This document shows positions 27,301 through 39,308 of a DNA stretch of 64,000 nucleotides, piece by piece. This stretch comes from Morchella semilibera (taxonomy: Eukaryota; Ascomycota; Pezizomycetes; Pezizales; Morchellaceae), in the NCBI GenBank assembly GCA_009192285.1, contig CM018603.1, positions 2,472,588 through 2,536,587 of the forward strand. The letters are read 5' to 3'. Below the pieces are notes generated by a model. The model worked only from the letters and a program-made list of their open reading frames with translations. It was not told where the DNA came from and ran no database searches. The translations under genes and the position numbers were made by a program. Every line of letters starts with the position of its first letter. The stretch's first letter is position 1.

Positions 27301-29789
27301 ACAGAAAAGAAAAGAGAGGGTGTGTGCCCAGCTCAACGATTTTGTTTTTTCTTCCCGTCTAAGCAGAAACTTCGCACACTGTGGGGTGTGCGACAGTTGG
27401 ATCTGAAGAACCATGTTTGCGTGTCATGAGGCAGCATCCGCCTTCCTGGGTGATCAAGGATCTTCACGTTTTCTAGTCGGGTTTGGAAAGATGAAAGTGT
27501 TGTTTTTCGTTGAGGCAAAACATAGATATGCAGCTTTTCTAGTTTTTTCTAGTTAATTTTCATCTTATTACGACATATTATAACTCTGATGATCGCAAGC
27601 TAAACTTGGGGCATTCGCCATCCTTTAGACGACTCGTTTGAACGTCTGACATGTCCGCACAGAAGACTGACATTGTGTAATATCTTTAGCGGCAAGGGAG
27701 TTGCTCAAAGGTTACGACGTCGTTTTTGTTGCAGTCATTATTATTGACCCACCCTACTCGGCATGCACCTCTTAGGCCAGTCGGGTTGGGAAACAACCAA
27801 GAATAGGAGTTACATGAGCAATGCGTAAAGTATGTATCGAGCATGTAGGTACATGTATTCTCTGTTATGCGCTAATCCCACTAACTAGTAAAAGTTATAT
27901 TTTTGTTTCCCGCGAGGCACTTTTGGGGTATTTTACTGCACCAAGCCCATTTTGTTTTGCATTTGCCGTGCTGATGCTGATGGTTTTGGAGAAGATGGTA
28001 GTGGTTGTCAACGAACAGGAACTTTTGCCTAGCGTACGGAGGGTAGAGCATCCTGTACGGGACGGAATCCTTTTTATTCCAGCGATGTTTGGCTGCAATT
28101 AACTTATTTGTGCGGCGCTGATTTGAACGTGAAGTCTCCCCCGTCGGTTGTTTTTCAAAACGCAAAGGTGAGATTTGGGATGGTGTGTGTGCAGTCCCTA
28201 AAGCACAGGCGCTAGATGACGGAACGGCAACCGTGAGGAAATGATAATTTCCCACAAATTTCCTGCCCACCAGTTTGCTCAAGTTGGGATGAATTCAAGG
28301 TGGTGATGGAGCGGGCAGGACACAGGCATGTATTCATTGCGTGGTTACTTGTTGCAGCCTGCGCAGCTCATTGATCTTGGTAGATCTCGAGGATAGTTTT
28401 TTGCCACTTTGTATGATGGACATTGGAAGAGTCATGATCCATTTCTGGAATATGCCTTTGTCCTTCTACCCTTTCGTTTACTGTAGCCGGAATTTCTGCC
28501 AAGATCGAAGTTGATTTTATCCCTTTGCCTCATTTGGCTCAATATAATTTTGGAAAATCAAATTATCGACTTTCCCCGAAGGGTGTGAAACTACTAGAGA
28601 CTCCTAGTGCCCTGACGAATCCCCGTGTTCAGGCATCGTCATTTATCAGAAATATCGTCAACATACCCTAGCAAATAAGTGGAGCTTAAAGCGGAGCAAC
28701 GCGGAGAGACCAGTTTTTTTTTTTTTCTTGTCCTCCGATGAAAAATTAGATACACCTAGGGCCCAGAGGGTAAACAAGAAAGTTTGGCGTGGAGCTGGGA
28801 GGCAGAAAAAAAAAAAAAAAGGAAAATCGAGACCCCGGAAAGCCGAACAGCCGTTGGTCAACCTATCTCTCACCTCCTTCCTAGTGGCGAGACCTCCCTT
28901 CCCGATATGGTCAAATATTGGACAGTTTGCCAAGGGGAAGACTGTTGCGAGTCACAACTAACTTCCCCTCTTGGCATTAACCTGCAGAGTGAAGCTATTT
29001 TTTCTGTTGTCAATTGCGTTGATAGGCCAATAACAGTTACACTAGCAAGGGCTATCCCGCCGCCTCTGAATGCTCCATGGCTCATAGTTGTGCCCATGAC
29101 CCATCCAGTCGAAAGGGTGGATTTTTGTCGGGATGACTGGTTGGGGGGGTGGTTGAAGAGGGGGCGGGCCTGCTTGGTAGTGAGGTGGTGCAGGCAGGAG
29201 AAGCACGGTGTGTGAACATTGGGCATCCAGCGACTTGCAACTCCGCAGCAGTGCGGTCCTGGTGGTGTGGGAGGGCTGGTTATGTGATGTGGAGAGCGTG
29301 TGTGGGTGTGGGAGTGGATCTATGCCTGCAGAGCAGTTAGCAGGACCAGCAGCAAGACCCTCACCACCGTGGTGGTTACTACATCATGTATCTTCATCTC
29401 TTTCCATCTTCTCCACCAAGCCTCATGCCTCGCTGCTGACCATTAAATTAATTAACATTATTATCTCTAACTCCTCTTTGGCATGTATGTTATGAGAAAG
29501 AAAGAAAAAAAACAGCGAGAGTGAGAGATAATACTACATTTTGTGATATTGGAACAAAGAAAGAGAAATCACATTTTATTGTGAGGTATGTCTAATATAG
29601 TGAGAACCGGTGGGAGATTTGGTTTGGGTCAGGTTTTGGAGTACGGAAGTTTCGGGTTCAGCTTGTTCGTCACTTCCTTTTAGACTTTGGCCTAGTCCAA
29701 GCCATCATTTTATCATGAAGTACCAAAGGTAAGGTAAGGTAAGGCCAGTCTAGAGTAAGTAGGAGAAACTGCCTGCAACTGCAAGCGCA

Positions 29790-30832
29790 ACTGATGTACC
29801 TAACTAATGTACCTAGACTGTTGCTGCTGCTCGCCCCTCACTCACTAACCCCTGCCCGCTTGGATCACTTCGCCTGTCAACTAACAGGACAAGACTGGCC
29901 AGAAGAGGAGGAGGAGGAGGTGGTGGTGGTGGTGGTGGTGGAGGGAGGGCTTTCAACCTTGTGGAACGGCCCAGAGACCATTCCTCTTTTCTGTCCCCCT
30001 CAACATCCACCCGTCCTTCTTCTTTTCTTCCTCTCCTCCCTCCAACGCGGTGGAAGATAGTGACCGATACTTCTGCACCGGTAGGCGGCAAAAGGTTTAA
30101 AGAAATTATCTTCCTTCTGATAAACCCTTTCCCACCCCATCTTCTGTCACGTTCACGTCTCTTTCTTCTCAAAAGAAGTACTTTCCTCCCATCCCCTTGG
30201 TCTACTTCTTCGTCCTCTCCTTCTACTCCCTCTCCTTCCCTACTCTTTCCTCGCCCGCTCCCCTCTCTCTAGTCAACCTTTCAATTTAGTGCAGAAAATC
30301 CTTTCGTCAAATAAATACTCGTCACCGGAGGCAATCAGTCTTTTCACACTCCTCGCCATCACATACTGGTTTGGTTTTGATAATCAACTCCACGACACAA
30401 CCCCGTCTCTTCGATAGTCCAATATTCCTGCGTCTTCCTAACAGTCGACTACCACTGCCTGCGACTCGCGAACTATTAATTTAGGCTTTCGTCGTCGCAC
30501 TTAACCAGAGTTCATCTACCTAGTTCCTTACAGTCGGTACAACCAATTAGCAGTCGCTCAAGTTTGAAAAATAACTTTACGGATCACCCACTCACACTTG
30601 TAGAACAAAACAAATAACAAATCTTTGTTTTATAATCTACAACTCGGCGACTTCATTGTCTTTGCTGTTGTTGAATGGGAAGTGTTTATTAAGTTCGGAG
30701 CTGCAAACTTCGTTCGTGAATCTACGTTCGTCGTAGATCACAGTTGATCGGGAGCCTAGAGAAATACTGGTAAGTTTAGAGAATAGGAATCCAGTCTCGC
30801 CACAAGTCTTTTGCCACACCGTGACTGGATCT
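29790..30832 (+). promoter_or_regulatory. Long C/T-rich upstream region and probable 5' leader of the cyclin gene
   Basis: About 1 kb of strongly pyrimidine-rich plus strand (most marked at 29980-30290) precedes the CLG1-like gene, a common pattern for long transcribed leaders in filamentous ascomycetes. A GTAAGTTTAG sequence near 30769 is a possible 5'-UTR intron donor. A GAG/GTG trinucleotide run lies at 29905-29945, and short GGTAA tandem units at 29729-29745 just precede it. No upstream coding exon was recognised. Confidence 0.45.
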
Positions 30833-32523
30833 ATGTATCCTGGGCGAACGACGGCTGACGAAATCACCGATCTGTCTAAAAGATTTGATAATCTTTTAAA
30901 AACGTTTTCTCACCCAGCTTCCGCAATCGATATGCCGAGTTACAACGCCCAGTTGCCGCCTACACCTCCAGAGTGCTGGCCGCATTATGGAAACGGTGTC
31001 CCCCACCAATATATGGGCTCGGAATTTCGTCCCTCGGAGAAGGAGTATCGGGGTTTCAGCAATGGAGGAGCCTACCAATTCGAGACAACTCCGTTCGAAA
31101 CGCGACAGGACCCACACTATGCTGCTCGCCAACAGGCAAACTACCATGGTGTTCCTGCCCCCCCCGGTATCACCCACCCGAATCACTGGTACGGAGCTCT
31201 CGCGCAGCCACCGCCCCAGAAAAGGGTAGAACTTCCACCCATTGACGGGGCTTTTGACAGGCAGATGTATCAAGTAAGCAGCATTAACAGCTTATTCTCA
31301 AATATCTTTGTTTCTGACCAGAAACAGCAGAGCCATGTTCACCAGCGCCGGCAGCAACGGCATGAGCGAAAAGAGCAGGCGACTGCCCGCCCAGCGGAAG
31401 AGAAGCCTGTGGGCGGTGTTTCAGCGCACTTGGATTACGATATGGAGGAAATGACCGACTTTGTTGGTCAGGTATCTCAGCATCTGTATGATTGCCATTT
31501 CTAGATATTTTTCTTTGGATATCCACTAATAGAGTTTATAGTGTTAATCACCCATTGTCTGTTGAGGCCCATGAACGAGGCCTTACCAGGGATACTCGCA
31601 AGTTTGTGTTGCAGATTTTATCTTCAACTAGACTTCCTAGCTCCACAATCTTGCTCGGTCTTGTCTATTTGAAGGAAAGAGTTTCAATGTCTAGCTTTGC
31701 CGTATCCCCGAGGGATTCTCTATTCTTTCACCGCATGCTCACTATTGCTTTGCTTCTCGCAAGCAAGTTTCTTGACGATAATACGTTTCAGAACAAGTCC
31801 TGGTCTGAGGTAACGGGACTTCCCGTTGCTGACTTGAACGCTTTGGAGAAGACTTGGTTGGAGGAGATTGGATGGCACTTGCATGTGGACCCCGAGGGAA
31901 CTAAGGGTTTCAGCCAGTACAAGTTGATGTGGGATTCCTATCGGAAGAATGGATCGAAGGCAGCTGCACCGGCTCTTGCCCCAATCAACACCAATATCCG
32001 ACGTCAGCACCGCACTCCATCAATCGTGTCTCCCGATTCTCAGTTGTGGGCCAACACGACAGAATATCCTATGTCCAGCAGGAAGAGTTATGAATTGATG
32101 ACACCAGGGGAAATGTATCCGGATAGTGGATATTACTCACATCACTCTGATGTGGGTAGTGATTATATTCCTATTCAACTACCGCCTCCTCAACCACAGC
32201 ACCGGCAATACGAAAACGGTGGTTACTGGCACGTTGAATCGCGCATGGAATATTCATCTCTTGAATACTCACCACCATCAGCCCCTGAAACCGGCCCCCC
32301 TACGCCTGTTGAATACACCCATGCCTGGCCTGGGTCCGCTGGGTTTCCCCCTACATTATTGAACCCCCCGCAATCAACTTACTCGAGGCTGCCACCGCCA
32401 ATCCCAAGCTACCACCAACACATGGGACAAACTTGGCGCCCTCCGTTCTGTGGCTACGCATATGGAGTACAGAGAACCGAGAATTACCTGATGGCAAGCT
32501 TCGGCCAACCCGTCACCGCCTAA
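30833..32523 (+). CDS. CLG1: CLG1/PCL-type cyclin
   Basis: A fungal cyclin of the Pho80/Pcl-like group. In yeast Clg1 partners the CDK Pho85; that partnership here is inferred. Three exons (30833-31273, 31322-31485, 31542-32523) give 528 residues. The introns are 48 and 56 nt, and the second has a CTAAT branch site. The start at 30833 (MYPGRTTADEI) is the first in-frame ATG; the codon at 30821 is GTG. The N-terminal 145 residues are Pro/Tyr/Gln-rich and likely disordered. The cyclin fold spans about 195-330, with the family sequence FVLQILSSTRLPSSTILLGL, then FFHRMLTIALLLASKFLDD and WSEVTGLPVADLNALE. The C-terminal 200 residues are Pro/Tyr/Ser-rich without a known domain. The gene sits alone between two gene-poor tracts. 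Confidence 0.88.
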
Positions 32524-34450
32524 ACCACACTCATTTCAACAAACCTTCGGAATGTCCCCAGTAGAGTATTTTATTTGTCTCTAAAACTTCCCCAATACTC
32601 TTTATCTTTTATTTCCTAATACAAAAAGTTGGTTCCTTTGTTACTTGCCTATACTAGAACCATCCAGTAAGTTCTTGCATTTGGTTTCGCGGTTTTTTTT
32701 TTGTTTATCTAGGTTTTTTTCTTCTCTGCACACATATTTCTGCATTATCTTTTTTGTTCATCGGCTGGCTTTACTGCAATTTTTTTTCCTTTGCTTTCAT
32801 GAAATATAAGTTGGTGGGTAAAATGGTTTGGATATTTTTGAAGGGGAAAAGCGGGTCTAAATACAGCGATTGTTTTATCGGGGCGGGGAAGGTACAGAGT
32901 ATTCAATTTCTTCTTTCTTTCTTTTTTGCTTATGATGGGTTCAGGGAAAAGGGCTCATGGTTTGGGGTTGTGCTTTTTATTCCATTACAGGTCTTATTTC
33001 TTTGGTTGCTTATGGTTTTCCCCTATCTCATTTGTCTCTGGGTTCGAGCCACACTCTAGAGTTGGATTCCGATTTTTTTTTTCCCCCTTTCTCTTCTTCT
33101 GCTGATATTTTTAAATATCTTTTTTTCTTGACGGTTCTTTGTTTGGCTTGGTTATTTTCAGTTTCATAGCTTTTTGTTTTCCTCTGGTTTTTTTTATTCG
33201 TTTGCGGAGTCTTTATTCGTTGTGCTTTGGTTTGGCTTATGATAATGATTTGCAGGTTGGAGGGAGGGAAGAGGTTCATTTCCTGGGGCGGTTACTTTTT
33301 TGTATGTTCGAATTAATAAGCCTCGTCGTTCAGAGACGGACGATGATGGAGCTGGGCGGGGGTGAGGGCCAGTACAACTTTGGAGGCAGTGCAGGGCATC
33401 GATCAAGGTTGAGAGTCTTTCTCCTTTTTTCCCTCGCCTGCTGCCATAATTGTTGCTACAATATTGGCCCCTCCCAACCCTAGAACTAGGGGTTTCAAAT
33501 AATCGAACTTTGAATGTTGGAATGGCACATTGTCTGGTGGGCTCCTTATTTTTTTTATATCTTCATCCTTAACTTCTTTATTATCCTTTTTTCTCAATTC
33601 GTGATCCTCCTGTTATTTTTTGTATGGAGGGGAACAATAGCGCAAAAGCATCATTACAGGGTTGGTACATATTTTTTGCATTCGAGGGGTCGTATTCTTG
33701 GAGGAGAGCGGGGAGGGACGGCGGGGTTGCCATGTTTATTACTTTGTTTCCATTATCATTACCTACGGTGGCTTTTTACATGGCTGGCATTTTTCTTTTC
33801 TTTCTGCCCTCCTGTCTGGGTTTTGGACGCCTTTTTTCCCTCTCCCCTCAGCATATATTAGTGGGAAACAGGGGTGAGAAAGTGAGAGAAGGGGGGGGGG
33901 GGGAGGAGTGGGGGAGTGGTAGGAGTTGCAACGGTTCAGCATGCTTCAGGGAGGCACGCAAGAGGTGTTTAACAGCATTGGAACCTGTTTTTCTTTTTCT
34001 TCCACTTTCTATTCGAAGCGGGGAAAACAGAGGTTGGGGTTAGGAAAAGAGGAGAGAGAGGAGAGAGAGGAGAGGGGGATGGAAGCAGCAAAAAAAACGA
34101 GAAGTAAAACAAATACGGAAACGTACCTACATACTTGGTCTGACTTGACTTTTTTTCTTTTTTTTTCTTCAATTCCAGTGGGCCGTGTGTGGAGCAAGTC
34201 TTTATATTATCCCTACATGGCTATTGTTATTGTTGTGTATTTTATGGGTGGTTTTGGGGGGTACATATTGTAGTTTATATTTTTTTGGGGGGGGAGGGAG
34301 GGGGGAGGGGGGGAGGAGAAGGTGGTCTCTGTCCGTCATCATTCCGATGATACATAATCATCTCTTTGTTATTGTTGTATCTCCATGTAGGTATATGTAG
34401 AATACTGTACTTTGGCTGGGTATCTTTCTCGAGCCCAGGGGAATGTTAAA
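32524..34450 (+). other. T/G-rich, strand-asymmetric tract after the cyclin gene
   Basis: For about 1.9 kb the plus strand is dominated by T and G, with repeated T runs of 7-10 and G runs of up to 14 (33889-33902, 34288-34310). Hydrophobic open frames (Phe/Leu/Val-rich) here are what such DNA must encode and carry no family similarity. A long 3' UTR, a non-coding transcript or a simple compositional skew are all possible. Confidence 0.5.
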
Positions 34451-36378
34451 GGGAAATGAGGAGCACGTTTTCTCGTGCATCTCTCCACATGTTGTGCGCT
34501 CCTGTGCGTGTTTTCGATCGCGCGCGCGCCTGCCCGGCGCTTCGTGGGGGTACTCTAGTTCCCTTTACCCTACTACTCTCCCCTGCTAGTGACTCTACTC
34601 TACAGTTTACTTTGCAGTTCTCCATCTTCGTCCCCAACTTTGCTGACATATCTTAGTAGTACCACCCCTCTTGGAAGCAGATTCTATGCAATTCTCCCCG
34701 ATCGAGTACCAAAGTGATCGGCCGAGTCCCTGTTTTCGGCTACTGCTCGATTTTTCTCTGGGCGGCAACAGCATTGGGTAAATCGCTCAAAGTGATATCA
34801 TGAATGTGCCCTACATACATACATACTTACATACATACAAGAGCCACCACGCCAGTGCCACCTGCACAGCAAAGTTCCAGGGGATTTATTTAGGCCACGA
34901 GAGGAGAGTGGAGAAGAGGAGTTGAGCGTATGTAGCGATGATGATGATGATGATGATGAGGGTAGTGGTGGGGAGGTAAAAAACCAGAGACAGGTAATCG
35001 TAACAGCAAGGACGGGATCGCGGACTGTCTGGAACCGGGGAGTCAGTCAATCGGACCGTTCACAGATCGTCACTCGCGCACGCCGGGGGCCCAAATCGGT
35101 TAAGCAGGCAGAAACAAGGAATTTCTAGAAGTTCCACAGCTATTGTTTCAACATCTTAGCAGGACTGTCGTTTTCTTTCTCGCATCTCGATGACTCCTGT
35201 TGCCCCGGTCCCTTTTCCTTGGGGCCTGGGGGATACATATTGTTTGTTTTGTCGGGTTTTTTGTGGTCAATCCGAATGGGATGGCCCGGTCCCGGTCAAG
35301 ATCGCGCACGCAGCAGGTAGGCGAACTTATTCTTCCTGTTCTAAGCGGGATACGCAGTGTAATTCTTTTGATCTGGGCTTGGGGTAATATATCGTAACTA
35401 TATGAATTTCCCCCCTTCCGATACAGTCGGTTCAGTATCGTTTGCTCGATGTCCTTTCTTTATTATGAAGCTGCGATTGCGGCGTTTTACACCTTTAGTA
35501 GATGTGCTGGCCATACCCCTGTGTAGAGGGGTAATTAATAGGTAGAGTGCTACTAGGTATCTAGGTGGTGTAGTGGTGTACCTATGAGTCCAGATGATAG
35601 AGGACTAGCTAGGTCTATCAAGGTTCAGATGAAATTTGAAGAGGCGACCGTGGTGACCTGCCTATCGATTGCCTTTATAGGTAGCTAACTGCTGTAATGG
35701 CCAATATTCAAACTGCAACAAGGTGCCGTTCGGAGGCCCTGCATCACCGAAAGGTCCCGATCTTTTGAAACTGGGCCGATGTTGAAAATTATAATCCGGT
35801 CCATAAGCCGATAAAGTACACCCGAGACCGAAGCGTGGGAGTGAAGCTGTACCAGTAGACATATATATCGTTACGTACCGAAATTAGAGTTCCTATCGAA
35901 CAATTATGTGAGAGCTTCTTAAGAACCAACATTCTGGCCAGGTGCTTATGTGTGATGTGACAACGCCGAGGCTTGGGATTGTCGCTAGTAAATACCAAAG
36001 TAATCCCTTGGTCACCTAGAACCTGGATGGTAGGAACTCTTTCCACTGCCGCGACGACATAAGACATTCAATCAGTAGGTGGCTAACCGCACTCTTCAAG
36101 AGTTGCCTGGCCCGTGCCCCATACATTTCATGGGCCAAAGATAGATCTCGCCTAGCTGTCTGCGGGGTTTTCGTAGGCAAATAACTGAGTATCTCCACGA
36201 TATTAGCAGTGCCACGAGAGGAAATAGTTTCGCAACTGGTCGAATTTGATATCTATGCCATAAGGTTCTGTAAGTGTCATCTGTAAGATAAGTCACATGA
36301 TTAATGCGAACCCCGCTGCTGTGAGGTCCCTAATACGGTTCAGTTTGCATAATAGGTGTTGTGAGAAGCTAGCTTACC
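34451..36378. other. Gene-free stretch
   Basis: No gene is supported. It has an ACAT tandem run (34815-34840), a GAT trinucleotide run (34937-34960), and a minus-strand bipartite motif at 35059-35075. The remaining open frames are short and unrecognised. Confidence 0.5.
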
Positions 36379-36498
36379 TACTCGTGACAGGTAACAAGTA
36401 CCCGAAAATGCAGCTGCACTGAATTAGTGTATTTACCTCTTTTAATCCAATAAGAATTGCGTCTCAGGACTTGCATATTCGGGTACCTCTTACCTACT
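36379..36498. mobile_element. Second, degraded copy of the 18.0-kb MITE family
   Basis: Inverted arms at 36389-36412 and 36472-36495 match at 21 of 24 positions (AGGTAA..AGTACCCGAA core). The left end, from TACTCG at 36379 on, aligns with the left end of the element at 17949 (21 of 27 bases over the CAGGTAA...ATGCA part). The two are therefore copies of one miniature family. The interior is short and non-coding. A direct repeat CTTACCTACT is at 36374-36383 and 36489-36498, partly inside the element, so a target duplication cannot be fixed. Confidence 0.6.
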
Positions 36499-39308
36499 AA
36501 GGTCTCCAGGTAGGTACATACGTGTTTTCTTTTTCCATTTCTTTCTTTTTTCAGTGACCGTTCAACTCTCGGGGTAGTAGATCCCATCACTAAAGACTTA
36601 CATCTAGGGTAGGTACGGCTTAGGACATTCCGCCGTGGGGAAAATCAAAGACAAGGATCGATTCTTTACTCCAAAGCTGGGGACGGAAGCTAGCCGAGAT
36701 TGATGCACACTAGGTACATGAGTAGATGTACCTACTATGCACACAAGATGTGACGACGAATGGGAAACCCCTAAGGATTTGTGGTTGTGGTTGATTGTGT
36801 AACAGGTGATAAATTATTATCCCCAATATTTAGTGGTTGTGGTATCTGATGGCACCGGGGCTCTCTTTTGGACAGTGATATTCAAATGATAAGTATGGTT
36901 ATTAAAGCATTCTGGAGTACCTGTCACCGCGGTACCGGGCAAGGTGCATTTTAGTACACGATGTTTGAAGCTATATCGCGTCGAGCACGTCTGATCGCCA
37001 TTGATTGTGCTATTCTGGCTCTCCCATAAGAACGTGCCGTATGTGGTGGTATGAGGACCATGAACCCAATTCTTCGGCCAAATATTTGCTGGTGCTGTCT
37101 GTTTACCATTTTCTCGAATCCTCGGACTCTTCGTTTGTTCATATGAAGGTGCTCCGGCTGATTCAGGGTACTGACGGTCTGGGAGGTTTGTAATTCTTTG
37201 GTTAGTCCATAAAGCTATATATACACAGACTATCCCTTGGGAATATCCACGGAAAGGGTATTTGGGGGTGACCTTTATTTTTCAGACATTCGGTGTTGGT
37301 TAATATTAACCCTACAATCGAGGAATTGGGTGTCTCTAGACATCAAAATAGTCCTAATCCACCAATAAATACGACGGGCCAGAAATAGTTTATTACGCAT
37401 AATAGCAATTCTACACCAGTTAAATAGTAGGATGGGAGCCCAATGAGAGGGTAATCCTCCGATTGAGTTACTCAAGCTTCTTAAGGCTTCGGGAGCAATG
37501 GGCGTGGTGTTTTAAGCGGCTTGCGTACCCTATAAGATCGAAGGTCGTTGATTAATATCCACATGCCCTAGCTCGCATGTGCCCTATTTTTTTTTTTTTT
37601 TGCCCTTTTATAGGGTATATACTGTTGTCTTTGGCCCAGCCCTTGGATTTCGCAGTTTCGCCTTGTGGAATAAGCCTATTCGACCGTGTCGGTTCTCAAA
37701 CCGTTGGAGTGGTTACACCTGTGTATTCCTAGTACATTAGAAAGCTGAAGCAATGGCATTTTATCTCCTATTACCGCTTCGTTCGTCGATGCTGCCCTCT
37801 CTAATAGAGGTCTGAATCTGGGTACAAAATCGGTGAACTAGCAAGAATTTCTAGTGATGAAAGCTGGGGATACACACCAGCATGAGGGATTACTGGTATA
37901 TCAAGTAATTAAGATCGGTAGCGGATAGAATGTTCTCCGCCTTCCACAAAATCAATGAAGTGTGACTGAACGGATGTTTATATCTTTAATGAATTATTTA
38001 TAAAATGTACCTTGTCGATCTTTCGTATCAGCGCTTCGTGAAGGCAGAAAAAGAAGGACCTAGGACGGAAAGAGAATAGAAGCATGGACGATGCCCATTG
38101 TGACTTTCGTTCTAAGCTGGGAAACGGCGGCGAGCTACTTTATTGTTAGGGGCTTAATAAAATGTTTGGCGTTACGCTAGGATGGTTTGTACTTGATGAA
38201 AGATGGGTTTCCACCCCTAGCTCCTTTCATATCGATGGGGGGCAGTGAGTACATGTTGATTGACTGGTAACTCATATGGCGGGTAGATGTAAGTACAATG
38301 TATACATGAGTACATGTACTTATGTGAAGCCAGCCATCAGAACACGTATCCCTAGGAGTAAAACCCTTAACCACCACTGACATCAACCGAAAGCTCCCGC
38401 CACCATACACACCAAACTCAAACTTCATGATGACTTTATAACCACATCTCTACCCCGCTAATACACCTGTAACATAAAAACATCTATGCCAACATAACCA
38501 TTATGACTGGAATGTTTTATGTAGGGGTGTTTATAATCCCGGATACCGCACCCATGACGTTGGTGGAGCGAGGAGAGACCAGAAACCTTCTCCTACCAAC
38601 ACTTGCTGTGAAACCAACCGTAACTCTTCAGGAGGCCGTCAACGGGCGAGAGTCGGCATTCAACCCCCCCCCCCCCCGAGTGTAACCCCCGGACTAATCT
38701 TTGTGCAGGAGTAACTAATCACAGTTGCTCACTCGCGCCCCGATCCGAGTCGGTCACGAGACCTGAAACTCATATTTAATTCACGTGACAGGAGCTTGGC
38801 AATTGGCACTTCACCGCTGATCACTCGGGATAACTGGTGCATGGGGAATCACTCGTTCTTTGCGTGGACACTTTTGGAGCAGTTGGGCTCTCATGGTCCA
38901 TATACACGCCCCTGCCCGCCTAGATGGATGATCAGGGTGGAGGTCAGTATAGTTTGAACAGCCTTCACCACGTTTACGCGAGGCGGAAGCCTCGGGTTCG
39001 ACCTAGGGAATATTCAGCAGGGGTCGTACAGTACAAAACAGCCACTAGAATGAATTTTTTATGTCTCTCCATCCACGCCCGACCATCTAAAGTGCGTATC
39101 ATACATGATAACTGACGTGACCGATTAACCAGCCAACTGACATCAGAAAACTAGCCATCATAGCAGTAAACTATTTAATAGGAGTAAAATAAGAGGGACT
39201 AGTAAAATAGAGGTAGAAAGAAAAAAAAGAGATAACAATACTTGAATTCAAACCAGATGAATTCAGACCAAGAAAGGAATATATGGGGTTAGAATACACA
39301 AAACCATA
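36499..39308. other. Gene-free stretch upstream of the RSC7 3' end
   Basis: No gene is supported in 2.8 kb. It holds a T run at 37588-37602, a C run at 38666-38678, TACATGTA at 38311-38318, and three bipartite motifs in the same orientation within 140 bp (38718-38854). The right end is the RSC7 3' flank, with A-rich sequence near 39220. Confidence 0.5.
38718..38854 (-). promoter_or_regulatory. Cluster of three bipartite motifs
   Basis: Three minus-strand copies lie at 38718-38734, 38810-38826 and 38838-38854. All share CGAGTGA followed by a second half-site, with one or two deviations in each (GTGAT, GTGAA, ATGCA). It is the densest group in the window, about 450-590 bp beyond the RSC7 stop codon. 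Confidence 0.35.

Larger units (their letters stand above)
18089..29789. other. Long gene-poor stretch
   Basis: Nearly 12 kb without a gene I can defend. The longest frames (about 115-145 codons at 25109-25459, 27881-28282 and 28784-29215) lack family features. A weakly plausible spliced model on the minus strand at about 22.9-23.6 kb is discussed under findings. Also present: TACATGTA at 19994, 24485, 24900, 26624 and 27850; bipartite motifs at 20724-20771 and 22128-22144; A/T homopolymers at 24957, 25024 and 25050; a G run at 25881; and T-rich tracts at 26920-27040. Confidence 0.5.

Noticed and set aside
28784-29226. Overlapping frames of about 120-143 codons on both strands
   Set aside because: Neither shows family sequence; opposite-strand overlap and an A15 run at the start suggest chance frames.
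33028-34273. Phe/Leu/Val-rich 'membrane protein' frames after the cyclin gene
   Set aside because: T-rich DNA necessarily encodes such residues; no conserved motif or splice signal is present.
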